From assembly GCA_902799685.1 (NCBI GenBank), contig CADCBO010000006.1:51306-115305 (forward strand): a DNA stretch of 64,000 bases. The letters are read 5' to 3'. Shown piece after piece: positions 39,601 through 48,984 of this stretch (the stretch's first letter is position 1; each line of letters begins with the position of its first letter). The translations under genes were made by a program, and so were the position numbers. This DNA comes from an uncultured Bacteroidales bacterium. GTDB taxonomy: Bacteria; Bacteroidota; Bacteroidia; Bacteroidales; Bacteroidaceae. Under the pieces are notes generated by a model. That model worked only from the letters and a program-made list of their open reading frames with translations. It was not told the origin of the DNA and did no database searches.

Positions 39601-41538
39601 ATGGACAGCGTTGATGCAGACATAACTGAAAACGGATTGCTTAAGAGCATTGATTCACCTAAAGACCTGAAAAAACTCAGTCTTGAACAACTGCCTCAAG
39701 TATGTCAGGAGCTGAGACAGATGATAATTGATGAGCTCTCGCACAATCCGGGACATTTCGGGTCAAGTCTGGGCACGGTTGAACTGACAGTAGCCCTGCA
39801 CTATGTTTTCAACACTCCCGATGACCGCATTGTCTGGGATGTGGGACATCAGGCCTACGGTCACAAGATCCTGACCGGCCGGCGCGACCGTTTCTGTACC
39901 AACCGCAAGTTCGGCGGTCTCAAGCCTTTCCCCTCACCCGATGAGAGTGAATATGACACATTCACGTGCGGTCATGCATCAAACTCCATATCGGCGGCAT
40001 TGGGTATGGCTGTGGCCGACAAACGCAACGGACACTCGTCACGGCGAGTAGTGGCTGTGATAGGTGACGGGGCCATGAGCGGAGGACTGGCTTTTGAAGG
40101 TATCAACAATGCCTCAATAACAAACAACGATCTGCTCATCATACTCAATGACAACAACATGAGCATATCGCAGAGTGTAGGCGGCATGCGCAGTTACCTT
40201 ACCCAGCTCCAAACGTCACGATCCTACAACAAGTTCCGCTATTACGTCTCCAGAGTCCTTTACAAACTAGGACTTATGACCGAACAGCGCCGCCGCAACA
40301 TAATACGCCGCAACAACCGTATCAAGATAAAGCTTACGCACCAGAACAACATGTTCGAGGGTATGGACATACGCTATTTCGGACCTGTTGACGGGCATAA
40401 TGTAGAGAATCTGGTACGCATCCTGTCCAATATCAAGAATATGCACGGACCCAAGCTGCTGCATATAAAGACCATAAAGGGTAAAGGCTATGAGCCTGCC
40501 GAAAAGGATTCCGCCATATGGCACGCCCCCGGTCTTTTTGACAAGGTTACAGGCGAGCGTATAATTGGCAGCGGACAAGACCAGCCACCTCTGTTCCAGG
40601 AAGTTTTTGGAGAGACATTAAAGGAGCTGATGAGTGAAAACCGGAAGATAATCGGCATAACTCCCGCCATGCCGATAGGATGCAGCATGGACATCCCCAT
40701 GAGAACCTATCCCGACCGCTGCTTTGATGTAGGCATAGCCGAAGGGCATGCGGTTACATTCTCCGGTGGCCTGGCCAAGGAAGGCATGATGCCTTTCTGT
40801 AACATCTACTCGTCATTCATGCAGCGCGCATACGACAACCTGATACATGACATTGCCATCCAGAAACTGAATGTAGTAATATGTCTGGACAGGGCCGGAC
40901 TTGTAGGTGAGGATGGTCCCACGCACCACGGAGCCTTTGACCTGGCTTTCCTGCGCCCCATCCCCAACCTGACCATAGCCTCACCGTATGACGAGATTGA
41001 GTTGCGCAACCTGATGTACACCGCCCAACTGCCCGACCAGGGCCCGTTTGTAATCCGATACCCCCGCGGACACGGCATTCTCACAGACTGGCGCAAGCCT
41101 TTTGAGCCCGTAGTTGTAGGAACCGGACGCAAGATAAAGGACGGAAATGACGTGGCGGTGCTCTCCATAGGTCCCATAGGCAACCTGGCAGAACACGCCA
41201 TACAGACATGGGAGAAAGAAAGCGGGTTGACCGCAGCACTTTATGACATGCGTTTCCTAAAGCCCATAGATACAAAGATACTTTCGGAGGTAGGAAAGAA
41301 ATTCAGCCGCATAATAACCATTGAGAACGGTACGATGACAGGCGGACTGGGTTCTGCCGTAATGGAATTCATGGCAGAGAACGGCTTTGCTCCCACAATA
41401 AGGCGATTAGGATTGCCCGACCGTTTCATCGAACACGGCTCCACGCCTCAACTCCTGCACCTTTGCCACATTGACGAGGATGCAGTTATCAGCGCACTGC
41501 ATGAGCAGACTTCAGGAACAAAACAGACAGAACAATGA
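39601..41538 (+). CDS. dxs: 1-deoxy-D-xylulose-5-phosphate synthase
   Basis: Thiamine-diphosphate enzyme that condenses pyruvate and glyceraldehyde 3-phosphate in the first step of the MEP isoprenoid pathway. From the ATG at 39601 it is 645 residues. Motifs include [20 protein letters not shown] with the catalytic His, [30 protein letters not shown], the TPP/Mg loop [19 protein letters not shown] with its Asn, [19 protein letters not shown] and IRYPRG. An ATG 12 codons earlier would make a longer N-terminus, but it overlaps the probable -7 promoter element. The stop overlaps the trkA start by four bases (ATGA). The insert with basic residues ([17 protein letters not shown]) is a helical loop near residue 230. 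Confidence 0.96.
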   Translation: MDSVDADITENGLLKSIDSPKDLKKLSLEQLPQVCQELRQMIIDELSHNPGHFGSSLGTVELTVALHYVFNTPDDRIVWDVGHQAYGHKILTGRRDRFCTNRKFGGLKPFPSPDESEYDTFTCGHASNSISAALGMAVADKRNGHSSRRVVAVIGDGAMSGGLAFEGINNASITNNDLLIILNDNNMSISQSVGGMRSYLTQLQTSRSYNKFRYYVSRVLYKLGLMTEQRRRNIIRRNNRIKIKLTHQNNMFEGMDIRYFGPVDGHNVENLVRILSNIKNMHGPKLLHIKTIKGKGYEPAEKDSAIWHAPGLFDKVTGERIIGSGQDQPPLFQEVFGETLKELMSENRKIIGITPAMPIGCSMDIPMRTYPDRCFDVGIAEGHAVTFSGGLAKEGMMPFCNIYSSFMQRAYDNLIHDIAIQKLNVVICLDRAGLVGEDGPTHHGAFDLAFLRPIPNLTIASPYDEIELRNLMYTAQLPDQGPFVIRYPRGHGILTDWRKPFEPVVVGTGRKIKDGNDVAVLSIGPIGNLAEHAIQTWEKESGLTAALYDMRFLKPIDTKILSEVGKKFSRIITIENGTMTGGLGSAVMEFMAENGFAPTIRRLGLPDRFIEHGSTPQLLHLCHIDEDAVISALHEQTSGTKQTEQ

Positions 41539-42872
41539 AAATCGTAATTGCAGGAGCAGGAAATGTTGGAATCCATCTGGCCAAGCTTCTGGCAGGTGAG
41601 AACCAGGACATAATCCTGATAGATGAAAGTCCGGAGAAACTGAGCCGTCTGGACTCCAGTTTCGATCTCCTGACCATACAGGAATCACCCGTATCGTTCC
41701 ACGGACTGAAAGAAGCCGGTGCCGGCAGCGCAGACCTTTTTGTGGCTGTAACCACCGATGAAAGCCGTAACCTGATTTCCGCACAACTGGCTCACAGCCT
41801 GGGAGCCAAGAAAACCGTTGCACGCATCAACAACTACGAGTATCTCCAACCCAAGAACAAGGAGTTCTTTACCGGCATCGGAGTTGACTCTCTCATCTAT
41901 CCGGAGTTGCTGGCAGCCAAGGACATCGTGGATGGCATGAAACTAAGCTGGATACGCCAATGGTGGGAATTTGCCGGAGGTGCATTGGTCATGATGGGTA
42001 TAAAGCTGCGTGACAACGCACAGATCCTGAACAAGCCTTTGGCTGAACTTGGCATAGAACTACCCTATCACATAGTGGCAATACTGCGTGAAGGGGTTAC
42101 CATTATACCAAGCGGAGCCGATACCATGCAGGCAGGAGACCTGGTCTATTTCATGACCATGAAAAAGCATATACCCCATATCCGCCGTATTGCCGGTAAG
42201 GAGGAGTTGCCGGATGTACGTGATGTGATAATCATGGGCGGCAGCCGTATTGCAGTGCGCACAGCCCAACTTATGCCGGATTACATGAACCTCAAGATCA
42301 TCGAGAGCGATCTGGCAAAATGCAACGCCCTTACCGAGAAGGTTGATGACAAGGTAATGATAATAAACGGCGACGGACGTGACCCAAGCCTGCTCTTAAG
42401 CGAGGGCATCCAGCATACCGAAGCATTCGTGGCCCTGACCGACAACTCCGAAACCAACATCCTGGCCTGCCTGGCCGCAAAACGCTTCGGGGTGACCAAG
42501 ACCATCGCCGAGGTTGAGAACATAGATTACATCAACATGGCAGAGAAACTGGATATCGGAACAGTCATAAACAAAAAGAAGATTGCCGCCAGCCATATAT
42601 ACCAGATGATGCTCGATGCCGATGTAACCAACGTAAAGTGCCTAACCTTTGCCAATGCCGATGTAGCCGAGTTCAACGTCAAGGAGAACGCAAAGATTAC
42701 CCGCAACCCCGTCAAGGATATCTCACTGCCTCGCGGAGTAACCATAGGCGGACTTATCCGCAACAAGGAGGCTCTCATTGTTACTGGCAACACTCAGATA
42801 CTTCCGGGTGACCACGTAGTGGTATTCTGTCTGGAAGGAATGATAAAAACCATAGAAAAGTATTTTAATTGA
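41535..42872 (+). CDS. trkA: Trk potassium-uptake regulator TrkA
   Basis: Cytosolic NAD(H)-binding ring protein that gates the TrkH channel. The 445-residue protein has two tandem RCK modules. The first Rossmann loop is intact ([19 protein letters not shown], 3-21, with acidic Asp30 at the end of strand 2). The second is altered ([17 protein letters not shown], 231-247), with GGSRIA in place of GxGxxG, so only the first may bind nucleotide tightly. Each is followed by a TrkA-C domain (about 150-215 and 370-445). The ATG overlaps the dxs stop, and the TTG start of trkH overlaps its own stop. Two four-base overlaps in a row indicate tight coupling of potassium uptake genes to dxs. Confidence 0.94.
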   Translation: MKIVIAGAGNVGIHLAKLLAGENQDIILIDESPEKLSRLDSSFDLLTIQESPVSFHGLKEAGAGSADLFVAVTTDESRNLISAQLAHSLGAKKTVARINNYEYLQPKNKEFFTGIGVDSLIYPELLAAKDIVDGMKLSWIRQWWEFAGGALVMMGIKLRDNAQILNKPLAELGIELPYHIVAILREGVTIIPSGADTMQAGDLVYFMTMKKHIPHIRRIAGKEELPDVRDVIIMGGSRIAVRTAQLMPDYMNLKIIESDLAKCNALTEKVDDKVMIINGDGRDPSLLLSEGIQHTEAFVALTDNSETNILACLAAKRFGVTKTIAEVENIDYINMAEKLDIGTVINKKKIAASHIYQMMLDADVTNVKCLTFANADVAEFNVKENAKITRNPVKDISLPRGVTIGGLIRNKEALIVTGNTQILPGDHVVVFCLEGMIKTIEKYFN

Positions 42873-44332
42873 TACATTTCAAGATCATACAACGCATACT
42901 GGGAGTCCTGCTTCTGATTGAATCAGGGATATTGCTGCTGTGCACTATCTTCCCATTGTTCTATGGTGAGAATGACCTGTTCGGGTTTGTCATGGCATCT
43001 CTCATTGCGGCATGTTGCGGCATGACCCTGATGATGATAGGCAAGAGCGCCCGCCACAAGGAGAGTGGCATGACCCGCCGTGACGGCTATATCGTAGTGG
43101 CGGTAAGCTGGGTGCTGTTCTCAATATTCGGTTCCTTGCCCTACTACATCAGTGGCTTCATTCCATCATTTACCGATGCATACTTTGAAACCATATCGGG
43201 ATTTACCACTACAGGAGCCACAATACTGGACGACATAGAGATAATGCCCCACGGTCTGCTGTTTTGGCGCAGCCTCACCCAGTGGATAGGCGGTTTGGGG
43301 ATAGTATTCTTCACGGTTGCCGTACTGCCTATTTTCGGAGTCGGTGAGGTCCAGCTTTTTGCTGCCGAGGCAATAGGCCCCAAACGCGGCAAGCTACACC
43401 CCAGGATCAGTGTCAGCGGCCGCTGGATAATAACAGTCTATGTACTGATAACCATTCTTTGCGCGATATGTCTCAGATTCTGCGGAATGGGAGTGTTTGA
43501 CAGCGTCAACCATGCCCTATGTACTGCAGCAACGGGAGGATTCTCCACCAAGAATGCAAGCATAGCATTCTACAACTCCCACAGCATAGAGTATGTCATC
43601 ACCATATTCATGTTCCTTTCCGGAATCAACTACGGGTTGCTGTTCTTTGTGGCGTTCCGCGGCAAGATTGGTAAGCTTTTTGAAGATACAGAGTTTAAAT
43701 GGTATCTCTCCATTACGCTGATATTTACGGCAATCGTGGCCATCAGCCTATATGTTTCAACACCTTACAACGGTTCCGCCTCAATACGTAACGCCCTGTT
43801 CCATGTAACAGCCATTATTACCACAACCGGATTCACCACTACCGATTACACGCAATGGCCTCCGTTCGTATGGATGCTGCTGGGATTGGGATTCTATTTC
43901 GGTGCCTGCGCAGGTTCCACATCGGGAGGAATGAAATCCATCCGTATTGCCATCCTGTTTAAGTCCATGCGCAACGAGTTCAACCGCATACTGCATCCAA
44001 ACGCAGTATTGCCTGTGCGTGTCAGTGGTAAAGTCATACCGCCAGCCACCAGGCAAAGTGTTCTAACATTCAGCATATTCTTCTTTGCACTGGTATTTTT
44101 AGGCTGGTTTTTCTACCTGGCCATAGGAATAGATATAGCCGAAGCATACGGCATATCGCTTTCATGCCTGAGCAATATAGGTCTTACAATCGGTGACCAC
44201 GGCTGCAACATACCGTGGAGTGACATGCCGGTAATAGGCAAATGGTTCTCAACCTTCCTGATGCTGATTGGCCGACTTGAGGTTTTCAGTGTCCTGCTTA
44301 TCCTGACCCCCTCCTTCTGGAAGCATAGATAA
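42869..44332 (+). CDS. trkH: Trk-type potassium transporter TrkH
   Basis: The 487-residue inner-membrane K+ channel-like subunit pairs with TrkA. It shows repeated M1-P-M2 units with P-loops: SGFTTTGATIL, CTAATGGFSTKNASI and ITTTGFTTTDYTQW. Each has the conserved Gly of the selectivity filter, and the fourth region is LSCLSNIGLTIGDHG. The start is a TTG that overlaps the trkA stop (TTGA). The next Met is about 40 codons downstream and would remove the first membrane helix, so TTG is the best start. The last 84 bases overlap the 3' end of the convergent DUF4435 gene. No defects were seen. Confidence 0.93.
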   Translation: MIHFKIIQRILGVLLLIESGILLLCTIFPLFYGENDLFGFVMASLIAACCGMTLMMIGKSARHKESGMTRRDGYIVVAVSWVLFSIFGSLPYYISGFIPSFTDAYFETISGFTTTGATILDDIEIMPHGLLFWRSLTQWIGGLGIVFFTVAVLPIFGVGEVQLFAAEAIGPKRGKLHPRISVSGRWIITVYVLITILCAICLRFCGMGVFDSVNHALCTAATGGFSTKNASIAFYNSHSIEYVITIFMFLSGINYGLLFFVAFRGKIGKLFEDTEFKWYLSITLIFTAIVAISLYVSTPYNGSASIRNALFHVTAIITTTGFTTTDYTQWPPFVWMLLGLGFYFGACAGSTSGGMKSIRIAILFKSMRNEFNRILHPNAVLPVRVSGKVIPPATRQSVLTFSIFFFALVFLGWFFYLAIGIDIAEAYGISLSCLSNIGLTIGDHGCNIPWSDMPVIGKWFSTFLMLIGRLEVFSVLLILTPSFWKHR

Positions 44333-45313
44333 AAGTGCGCGCATATCGTCACGCATACGCTGATAGAGCGCACAATCCCTGTAATGCGTATTCTTGCGCA
44401 GAGCCTCGGCCAGGCTCATCTGACTGTGCTGGTATGCACTGATCTCATTGCGGTATTGCTGGTTGTGGACTGCGTAGCGGCGTATCTCAGCCTCACGTTC
44501 CTGCCTCAACGCGGTGCATACAGGCAAAAGCAGTTTCATAATCACGTTCTCCACAAGATGATGCCCTTGCAGGAACAGGTATGTTTCGTTTTCTGTCACG
44601 CCCATAGCTGTCAGTTCCTTGCGCAGTTCGGCCACTTCCTGGATTGCCTCCGGATAGTGGTTTTCCATCCAGCGGACCTTATGTGAAACCCTTTCCGTCA
44701 CGCCTATCAGCACCCCTTGCGGACGGTTCACATCCACATTCTTGAGCCTGATGTCTATGTTCAGGTCCTGCATGCTGTACTGATTGTGCAGTTTCTTCCT
44801 ATAAAACCATACGTTCCACACAAACAGCGGATATACAGCCTTTGAATAGAGCTCCATAAACGCAGGGAAATCTATCAGACGATGGTCATTGAGCGTACAC
44901 TGCACACAAACCTGATGCAGGCTGCCAGACCAGCACTGGTAGTTCTCAATGGCGTATGTATAGGTCTGGATTACGTATGGATTGGAAATTATCTCCTTCG
45001 ATGTCTGGGTTACACCCTGAAGCAGCCAGTCATAGTCACTGTCAACACATGCAATCAGGTTCTTGCCCAGGCCGTTATGCTCAATGCATGAACGCAAGGC
45101 TGATTTCTTGCCTTTTGTCAGTCCACCCTTGTTGGGAAGCATTATCTGGAAATAGCGGTCCGGAGTCTCAAACTCATCAAGCAGAAGCCGCCAGAAAGAG
45201 ACATCGTCATAGCTCTCCACAAACGCCACGATTCGCCCCCTGCGCCTGCTGGGCAGAAGTTTGTCCGCAGCCTCGAAATAACGTGAATTAATATTGTCCG
45301 TAAGCCTCTTCAT
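44249..45313 (-). CDS. DUF4435 protein, TOPRIM-like (possible AriB-type effector)
   Basis: The 354-residue protein matches what I know of DUF4435, a TOPRIM-fold family found in the AriB nuclease of the PARIS anti-phage system. Expected acidic residues are present: Glu33 with Asp36/Asp37 (IVAFVESYDDVSFW), and Asp91/Asp93/Asp95 (LIACVDSDYDWLL), consistent with an E...DxD metal site. TYTYAIENYQCW (117-128) is also family-like. It starts 14 bases after the ABC-type ATPase gene, the same order as AriA-AriB. Its C-terminal 28 codons overlap the opposite-strand 3' end of trkH. It could be a defence effector or a housekeeping nuclease/ligand-binding protein; I cannot decide from sequence. Confidence 0.8.
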   Translation of the reverse strand: MKRLTDNINSRYFEAADKLLPSRRRGRIVAFVESYDDVSFWRLLLDEFETPDRYFQIMLPNKGGLTKGKKSALRSCIEHNGLGKNLIACVDSDYDWLLQGVTQTSKEIISNPYVIQTYTYAIENYQCWSGSLHQVCVQCTLNDHRLIDFPAFMELYSKAVYPLFVWNVWFYRKKLHNQYSMQDLNIDIRLKNVDVNRPQGVLIGVTERVSHKVRWMENHYPEAIQEVAELRKELTAMGVTENETYLFLQGHHLVENVIMKLLLPVCTALRQEREAEIRRYAVHNQQYRNEISAYQHSQMSLAEALRKNTHYRDCALYQRMRDDMRALLSMLPEGGGQDKQDTENLKSANQHQEG

Positions 45314-45326
45314 AGCTGGACAGCCC

Positions 45327-46154
45327 TCACTTTACGGTAATATCCTCTACGTCAAACACGGAATCCATCCAGCCGTCCATTATAAGTGCCGGCGAATGAG
45401 TGGTAACGATAATCTGCACATTCGGATTAAGTGAACGTACACGCTGAATCAGTTGCTGCTGCCATTCAATATGCAGCGAGATCTCCGGTTCATCCATAAG
45501 CAGCACTCCGGGAGTCATGTCCTGGACAAGAGTGGTAAGCATTATCACAAGCAACTGCTTTTCGCCCGAAGAAAGGTTATAAGGCAGCAACGTCGTTCCA
45601 AACTGGTCAAACAGTATCTCGTTGCTGGTACGTATTATTTTCTTGCCCGTATCAACAAACAGCTCGTCCATAAAGTCCATGAACCTGATTTTGGGAGCCG
45701 ATATCTCCTGCGCCTCCCTAAGCTTCTCGGGATCGCCCGACGTAAGGAGCTGGATGGTGCGGTTACCTATATTGACCTGATAGTCCAGATACCTGCGCTG
45801 CAACTTATATAGCTGCCAGTCAAGTTCCGACACAACGCTCTTGTCACTCATCTTCTCCAGCAGGTTGCTGTGCATGAGCGGACGGTCAATGCTGCGGATC
45901 ACGTCATACTTGATTTTGGATGCACCATCAGGAAAATAGTCTATCTGTACTTCGGGCGTCTCATCCTGGCTCTCGCCTGCCAGATAATCCAGACGGGCTA
46001 CAGTCTTGTTAAGAATGGTACTCTTTCCCGTACCGTTCACACCGCTCAGAATGTTCACATCGGGACGAAGGTTCCATACAATATGTTTCCTGCCCCAAAG
46101 GGAGTTGATCTCTATACGGCTTATACCGTCGGCGTATCCGCTTTCCATAACCAT
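45327..46154 (-). CDS. ABC-type AAA ATPase, partner of DUF4435 protein
   Basis: The 275-residue soluble ATPase of the OLD/SMC-like ABC class shows Walker A GVNGTGKST (38-46), the ABC signature NLSSGEKQ (193-200), Walker B VLLMDEPE (217-224) and the H-loop TTHSPAL (251-257). No membrane segments or transporter partner are present, so it is not a transport ATPase. It is shorter than characterised AriA proteins (roughly 400 residues) and has only a short helical insert (about 90-190), which would be the coiled-coil arm. It is followed by DUF4435 in the same direction. ATPase-TOPRIM pairs work in OLD-family nucleases and PARIS. The leader upstream contains a terminator hairpin and a probable small RNA. 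Confidence 0.88.
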   Translation of the reverse strand: MVMESGYADGISRIEINSLWGRKHIVWNLRPDVNILSGVNGTGKSTILNKTVARLDYLAGESQDETPEVQIDYFPDGASKIKYDVIRSIDRPLMHSNLLEKMSDKSVVSELDWQLYKLQRRYLDYQVNIGNRTIQLLTSGDPEKLREAQEISAPKIRFMDFMDELFVDTGKKIIRTSNEILFDQFGTTLLPYNLSSGEKQLLVIMLTTLVQDMTPGVLLMDEPEISLHIEWQQQLIQRVRSLNPNVQIIVTTHSPALIMDGWMDSVFDVEDITVK

Positions 46155-46180
46155 AGTTTTTTTGTTTGGCGTAAAAATAA

Positions 46181-46320
46181 TAAAAAAAGAAGAGCTACCT
46201 AAGTATCTCTTCTCTTTTTTGGCGGCGCGTGATTCACATCAAACGAAACCCAATGATATTTATAAAAAGGACTATCTTTCTTTTGTGGCAATCACTCCAC
46301 GGACACGCCGTTTTGCAATC
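46181..46320 (-). ncRNA. candidate small structured RNA with own promoter and terminator
   Basis: On the minus strand a TATCTTTG -7 element (46327-46334) is followed by about 140 bases without coding capacity that fold well. GGCG then GTGATT pair with AATCAC then CGCC across an interior loop, an inner CAC/GTG pair continues the stem, and an AU-rich apical part follows. The stretch ends in a hairpin GAAGAG...CTCTTC with a T-run (46182-46212). This looks like a free-standing small RNA gene, roughly 6S-like in size and rod shape, or a terminated leader of the ATPase gene. No Rfam family could be assigned by eye. Confidence 0.45.
46182..46212 (-). terminator. intrinsic terminator of candidate small RNA
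   Basis: Minus-strand GAAGAG-A-TAC, loop TTAG, GTA-G-CTCTTC forms a stem with one internal mismatch, followed by seven T residues. It lies 28 bases upstream of the ATPase start, so read-through or a second promoter must feed that gene. Confidence 0.75.
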
Positions 46321-46383
46321 GCGATACAAAGATATTCTTTATTTTTTACTTTGTATATTTTTGAAAAGTATTTAAAAGAAATT

Positions 46384-46419
46384 TGCAGTTTATAACACTT
46401 TATAGGGTTATAAACTGCA
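46384..46419 (-). terminator. hairpin after the M20 deacetylase gene
   Basis: A perfect 13-bp inverted repeat (TGCAGTTTATAAC with GTTATAAACTGCA, 10-base spacer) starts 14 bases after the M20 stop codon. On the minus strand it is followed by AAATTTCTTTT, a loose T-tract. It probably terminates the MATE-M20 transcript. Confidence 0.6.
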
Positions 46420-46432
46420 GAAATCCGTATAA

Positions 46433-47500
46433 TTATTCGCCAACGTACAATCCGTCAAGCAATTTCAGATATTCGGGCACAGCCAGCTCAAGTTCTGAAA
46501 TATATATAAACTCATCAGCAGTATGTGAACGTGAGGATTCACCGGGACCCATCTTGAATGACGGGCAGTCCAGGACAGCCTGGTCAGACAATGTAGGCGA
46601 CCCATAAGGAACCAGCCCCATGCTTACAGCCTTGCATATTATGGTATGATTCACGTCTATCCTTGATGAATTAAGGTTGAACGAGCGCGCCTTTACCTCA
46701 CACCACTCCGGCAGCACGGCACATATCATATCAAACACCTCGCGGTTGGAGTATAACTCATTTGTGCGTACATCGGCAGTGAATGTGCATACATCAGGAA
46801 TCACATTGTGCTGTGTACCTGCGTTAATCATTGTTATGGTGAACTTGACAGGCCCAAGCAGTTCCGATACCTTGTCAAATCTAAATCCACGCAATTTCTC
46901 TATAAGTTCCGTGGCACGATAAAGTGCATTTATACCCTCGTTGCGTGCAGCGTGGCCCGACTTGCCGTGAACGGTAAAATCAAGCACCATCAGACCCTTC
47001 TCTGCTATTGCAGGCTGCATGCCGGTAGGCTCACCTATAAGCGCCACATCAATGTGCGGAAGTTCCTTTACAGCCAGTTTCATTCCTCCAATACCATTCA
47101 CCTCCTCTTCGACTGTTGCAAGAAACAGAGGATTATAAGGTTGCTCCTTGCTGTCAAGCTGATAGAAAGCATATAGCAGTGACACAAGCCCTGCACCGTC
47201 ATCGTTACTGCCCAAACCGTACAGTTTTCCATCCTCCTCAACAGGCGTGAACGGGTCTTTGGTCCACCCTGCCACAGGCTTTACAGTATCAATATGGCTA
47301 TTAAGCAGCAATGTTGGTTTGGCAGGATTATATGAATGGCCGTAAAGCAGCAGGTTAAGTCCAATCTCCTTAGGAGTATAGCCATGACGGACCATATCGG
47401 CCTTGAGTATGGCCGATGCCTCCTGCTCGCTCCGTGTTACTGACGGAGTAGATATAAGCTGCTTAAGCAGCGCCAGCATGTCACCGAATGACTTTTCCAT
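46433..47500 (-). CDS. argE: M20-family acetyl(succinyl)ornithine deacetylase-like peptidase
   Basis: The 355-residue cytosolic binuclear-zinc amidohydrolase has M20 landmarks. These are the first ligand His69 with Asp71 (LLNSHIDTVKP), the bridging Asp in GLGSNDDGAG (96-104), the catalytic Glu pair ATVEEEVNG (128-136), Glu157 (LIGEPTG), and a late His in SRSHTADEFI. A dimerisation lid domain lies between (about 165-280, starting EKGLMVLDFTVHGKSGHAAR). Size and the TLLLNSHIDTVKP pattern resemble the Bacteroidetes ArgE-type enzyme of arginine synthesis. DapE-like or dipeptidase activity is the alternative. The gene lies 9 bases after the MATE exporter gene. Confidence 0.85.
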   Translation of the reverse strand: MEKSFGDMLALLKQLISTPSVTRSEQEASAILKADMVRHGYTPKEIGLNLLLYGHSYNPAKPTLLLNSHIDTVKPVAGWTKDPFTPVEEDGKLYGLGSNDDGAGLVSLLYAFYQLDSKEQPYNPLFLATVEEEVNGIGGMKLAVKELPHIDVALIGEPTGMQPAIAEKGLMVLDFTVHGKSGHAARNEGINALYRATELIEKLRGFRFDKVSELLGPVKFTITMINAGTQHNVIPDVCTFTADVRTNELYSNREVFDMICAVLPEWCEVKARSFNLNSSRIDVNHTIICKAVSMGLVPYGSPTLSDQAVLDCPSFKMGPGESSRSHTADEFIYISELELAVPEYLKLLDGLYVGE

Positions 47501-47509
47501 GACGCAAAG

Positions 47510-48916
47510 TTAACTTCTTTCTTGGAAAGTGCCTTTTTCACGGGCCGAAAGTTCCCGTATCATGCCAATTGCAAACGGCAGTGCCAATGCAAATGTAAGA
47601 ACATCGGCCGTAGCCATTGTGGCCTCAAGCCCTTGTAAACCCCAGATGGCAGGCAGTATGAAAAGTGTGGGATAGAACGCGAATCCGTGACGGCTCATGG
47701 CCAGCAAAGTAGCTTTTCCTGTACGGCGTATATTCTGCAGAAGCATGTTTGTAGGAGTGGTCAAGCCCACCAACGGGAACGCCACGCACTGCCAGCGCAG
47801 TACAGTAGTTCCTATTCTTATAAGTTCCGGGTCCTCATCACGGAAGAATGATATTATCTGTGGAGAGAATATCCATCCAAGAGCGGATGTTACCAGCAGA
47901 ATTACCACACACATGCCTATGGTGAACAGGTACGATTCCCTTACCCGGCCATACCGCTTGGCACCCCAGTTGAATCCGCAAACCGGCTGGAATCCCTGGC
48001 CTACTCCCAAAATCACCGCCATTGCGGTCTGCATAACACGTGCCACAACTGTAAATGCGGCTATTGTTGAAGCCTCCTGTCCTTCAAGCGCATAGATTGC
48101 AGCAGCCCAGTTCATACAAATGGCCGATATACTGGAAAGCGACTGTCGCATCAATGAAGGAAGACCGCCCGCTCCTATCTCACGGAAACGGTCCAGTGTG
48201 GGCGCAAAGTTGCGCAAGCGTATATGCACATTCCCTTCAAAGAACGTAGCCCACAGCAGCAGGCACCAGGATATGAACTGACTTATGAGTGTAGCCAGAG
48301 ATGCACCGCTTACACCCATATCCAGACGGTTTATCAGAAGCCAGTCAAAGAAAATGTTCAGCACCGCTCCAGCGGCTATTCCTATCATGGCCAGCATGGC
48401 ATTACCCTGCAGACGCAACTGGTTGTTCAGAGTCATCTGCGACACCAGGAACGGAGTAGCTATCAAAATCCACTTGAGATAGGCATTGGAGTACGGCACC
48501 ACATCGGGGGTTGCTCCAAGCAGCCTTGACAGCGGTGTCATGAAACAGAGTCCCAGCACCATGAACAGCACTCCCACAAGGAACGCCGACAGAAATCCCG
48601 TAGCAGCCATCTTGCCTGCACCCTCTGTATCACGCGCACCAAGCGCACGGGACATGTAATTGCCGGACCCGTGGCCGAAGAAGAATCCTGTAGCCTGTAT
48701 GAGAGACTGGTAAGCGAAAGCCACACCTACACCTGCAGTAGCAACGGTGCTGATGTGGCCCACAAACCATGAATCTACAATATTGTAGATGGCCGATATG
48801 CACATACTGATTATGGTTGGTACAGCCAGACTGAGCACCAGACGCGGAACAGGTGTCTCCGTCATGCGTCTGTAACGGGCCTCACTCTTCAGTATGTCAC
48901 TCTTATTATCCTGCAA
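47510..48916 (-). CDS. MATE-family efflux transporter
   Basis: The 468-residue inner-membrane antiporter of the multidrug and toxic compound extrusion family has about twelve hydrophobic helices in two homologous bundles. The N-terminal pattern TPVPRLVLSLAVPTIISM (22-39), then YNIVDSWFVGHI, GVGVAFAYQSLIQATGFFFGHGSGNYMSRALGA and the second-half counterpart ILGVGQGFQPVCGFNWGAKR (with a conserved Gly/Asn/Pro set) support this. The frame opens at a TTG (48916); an ATG 17 codons later would start close to the first helix. A TACCTTCG sequence upstream (48941-48948, minus strand) is a near match to the -7 consensus. Substrate is unknown. Confidence 0.9.
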   Translation of the reverse strand: MQDNKSDILKSEARYRRMTETPVPRLVLSLAVPTIISMCISAIYNIVDSWFVGHISTVATAGVGVAFAYQSLIQATGFFFGHGSGNYMSRALGARDTEGAGKMAATGFLSAFLVGVLFMVLGLCFMTPLSRLLGATPDVVPYSNAYLKWILIATPFLVSQMTLNNQLRLQGNAMLAMIGIAAGAVLNIFFDWLLINRLDMGVSGASLATLISQFISWCLLLWATFFEGNVHIRLRNFAPTLDRFREIGAGGLPSLMRQSLSSISAICMNWAAAIYALEGQEASTIAAFTVVARVMQTAMAVILGVGQGFQPVCGFNWGAKRYGRVRESYLFTIGMCVVILLVTSALGWIFSPQIISFFRDEDPELIRIGTTVLRWQCVAFPLVGLTTPTNMLLQNIRRTGKATLLAMSRHGFAFYPTLFILPAIWGLQGLEATMATADVLTFALALPFAIGMIRELSAREKGTFQERS

Positions 48917-48984
48917 TTAACACCTAAATATTCTCAGGCACGAAGGTACTATTTATTAGCCTAATAACAAATGGTATATGTAAA

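Noticed and set aside
46213-46330. tRNA or tmRNA in the gap before the M20 gene
   Set aside because: No cloverleaf, T-loop or tmRNA hallmark could be drawn; it fits a generic structured small RNA better.
46182-46419. Riboswitch controlling the ATPase-DUF4435 genes
   Set aside because: There is a terminator but no recognisable ligand-binding family core and no anti-terminator pairing that I could find.
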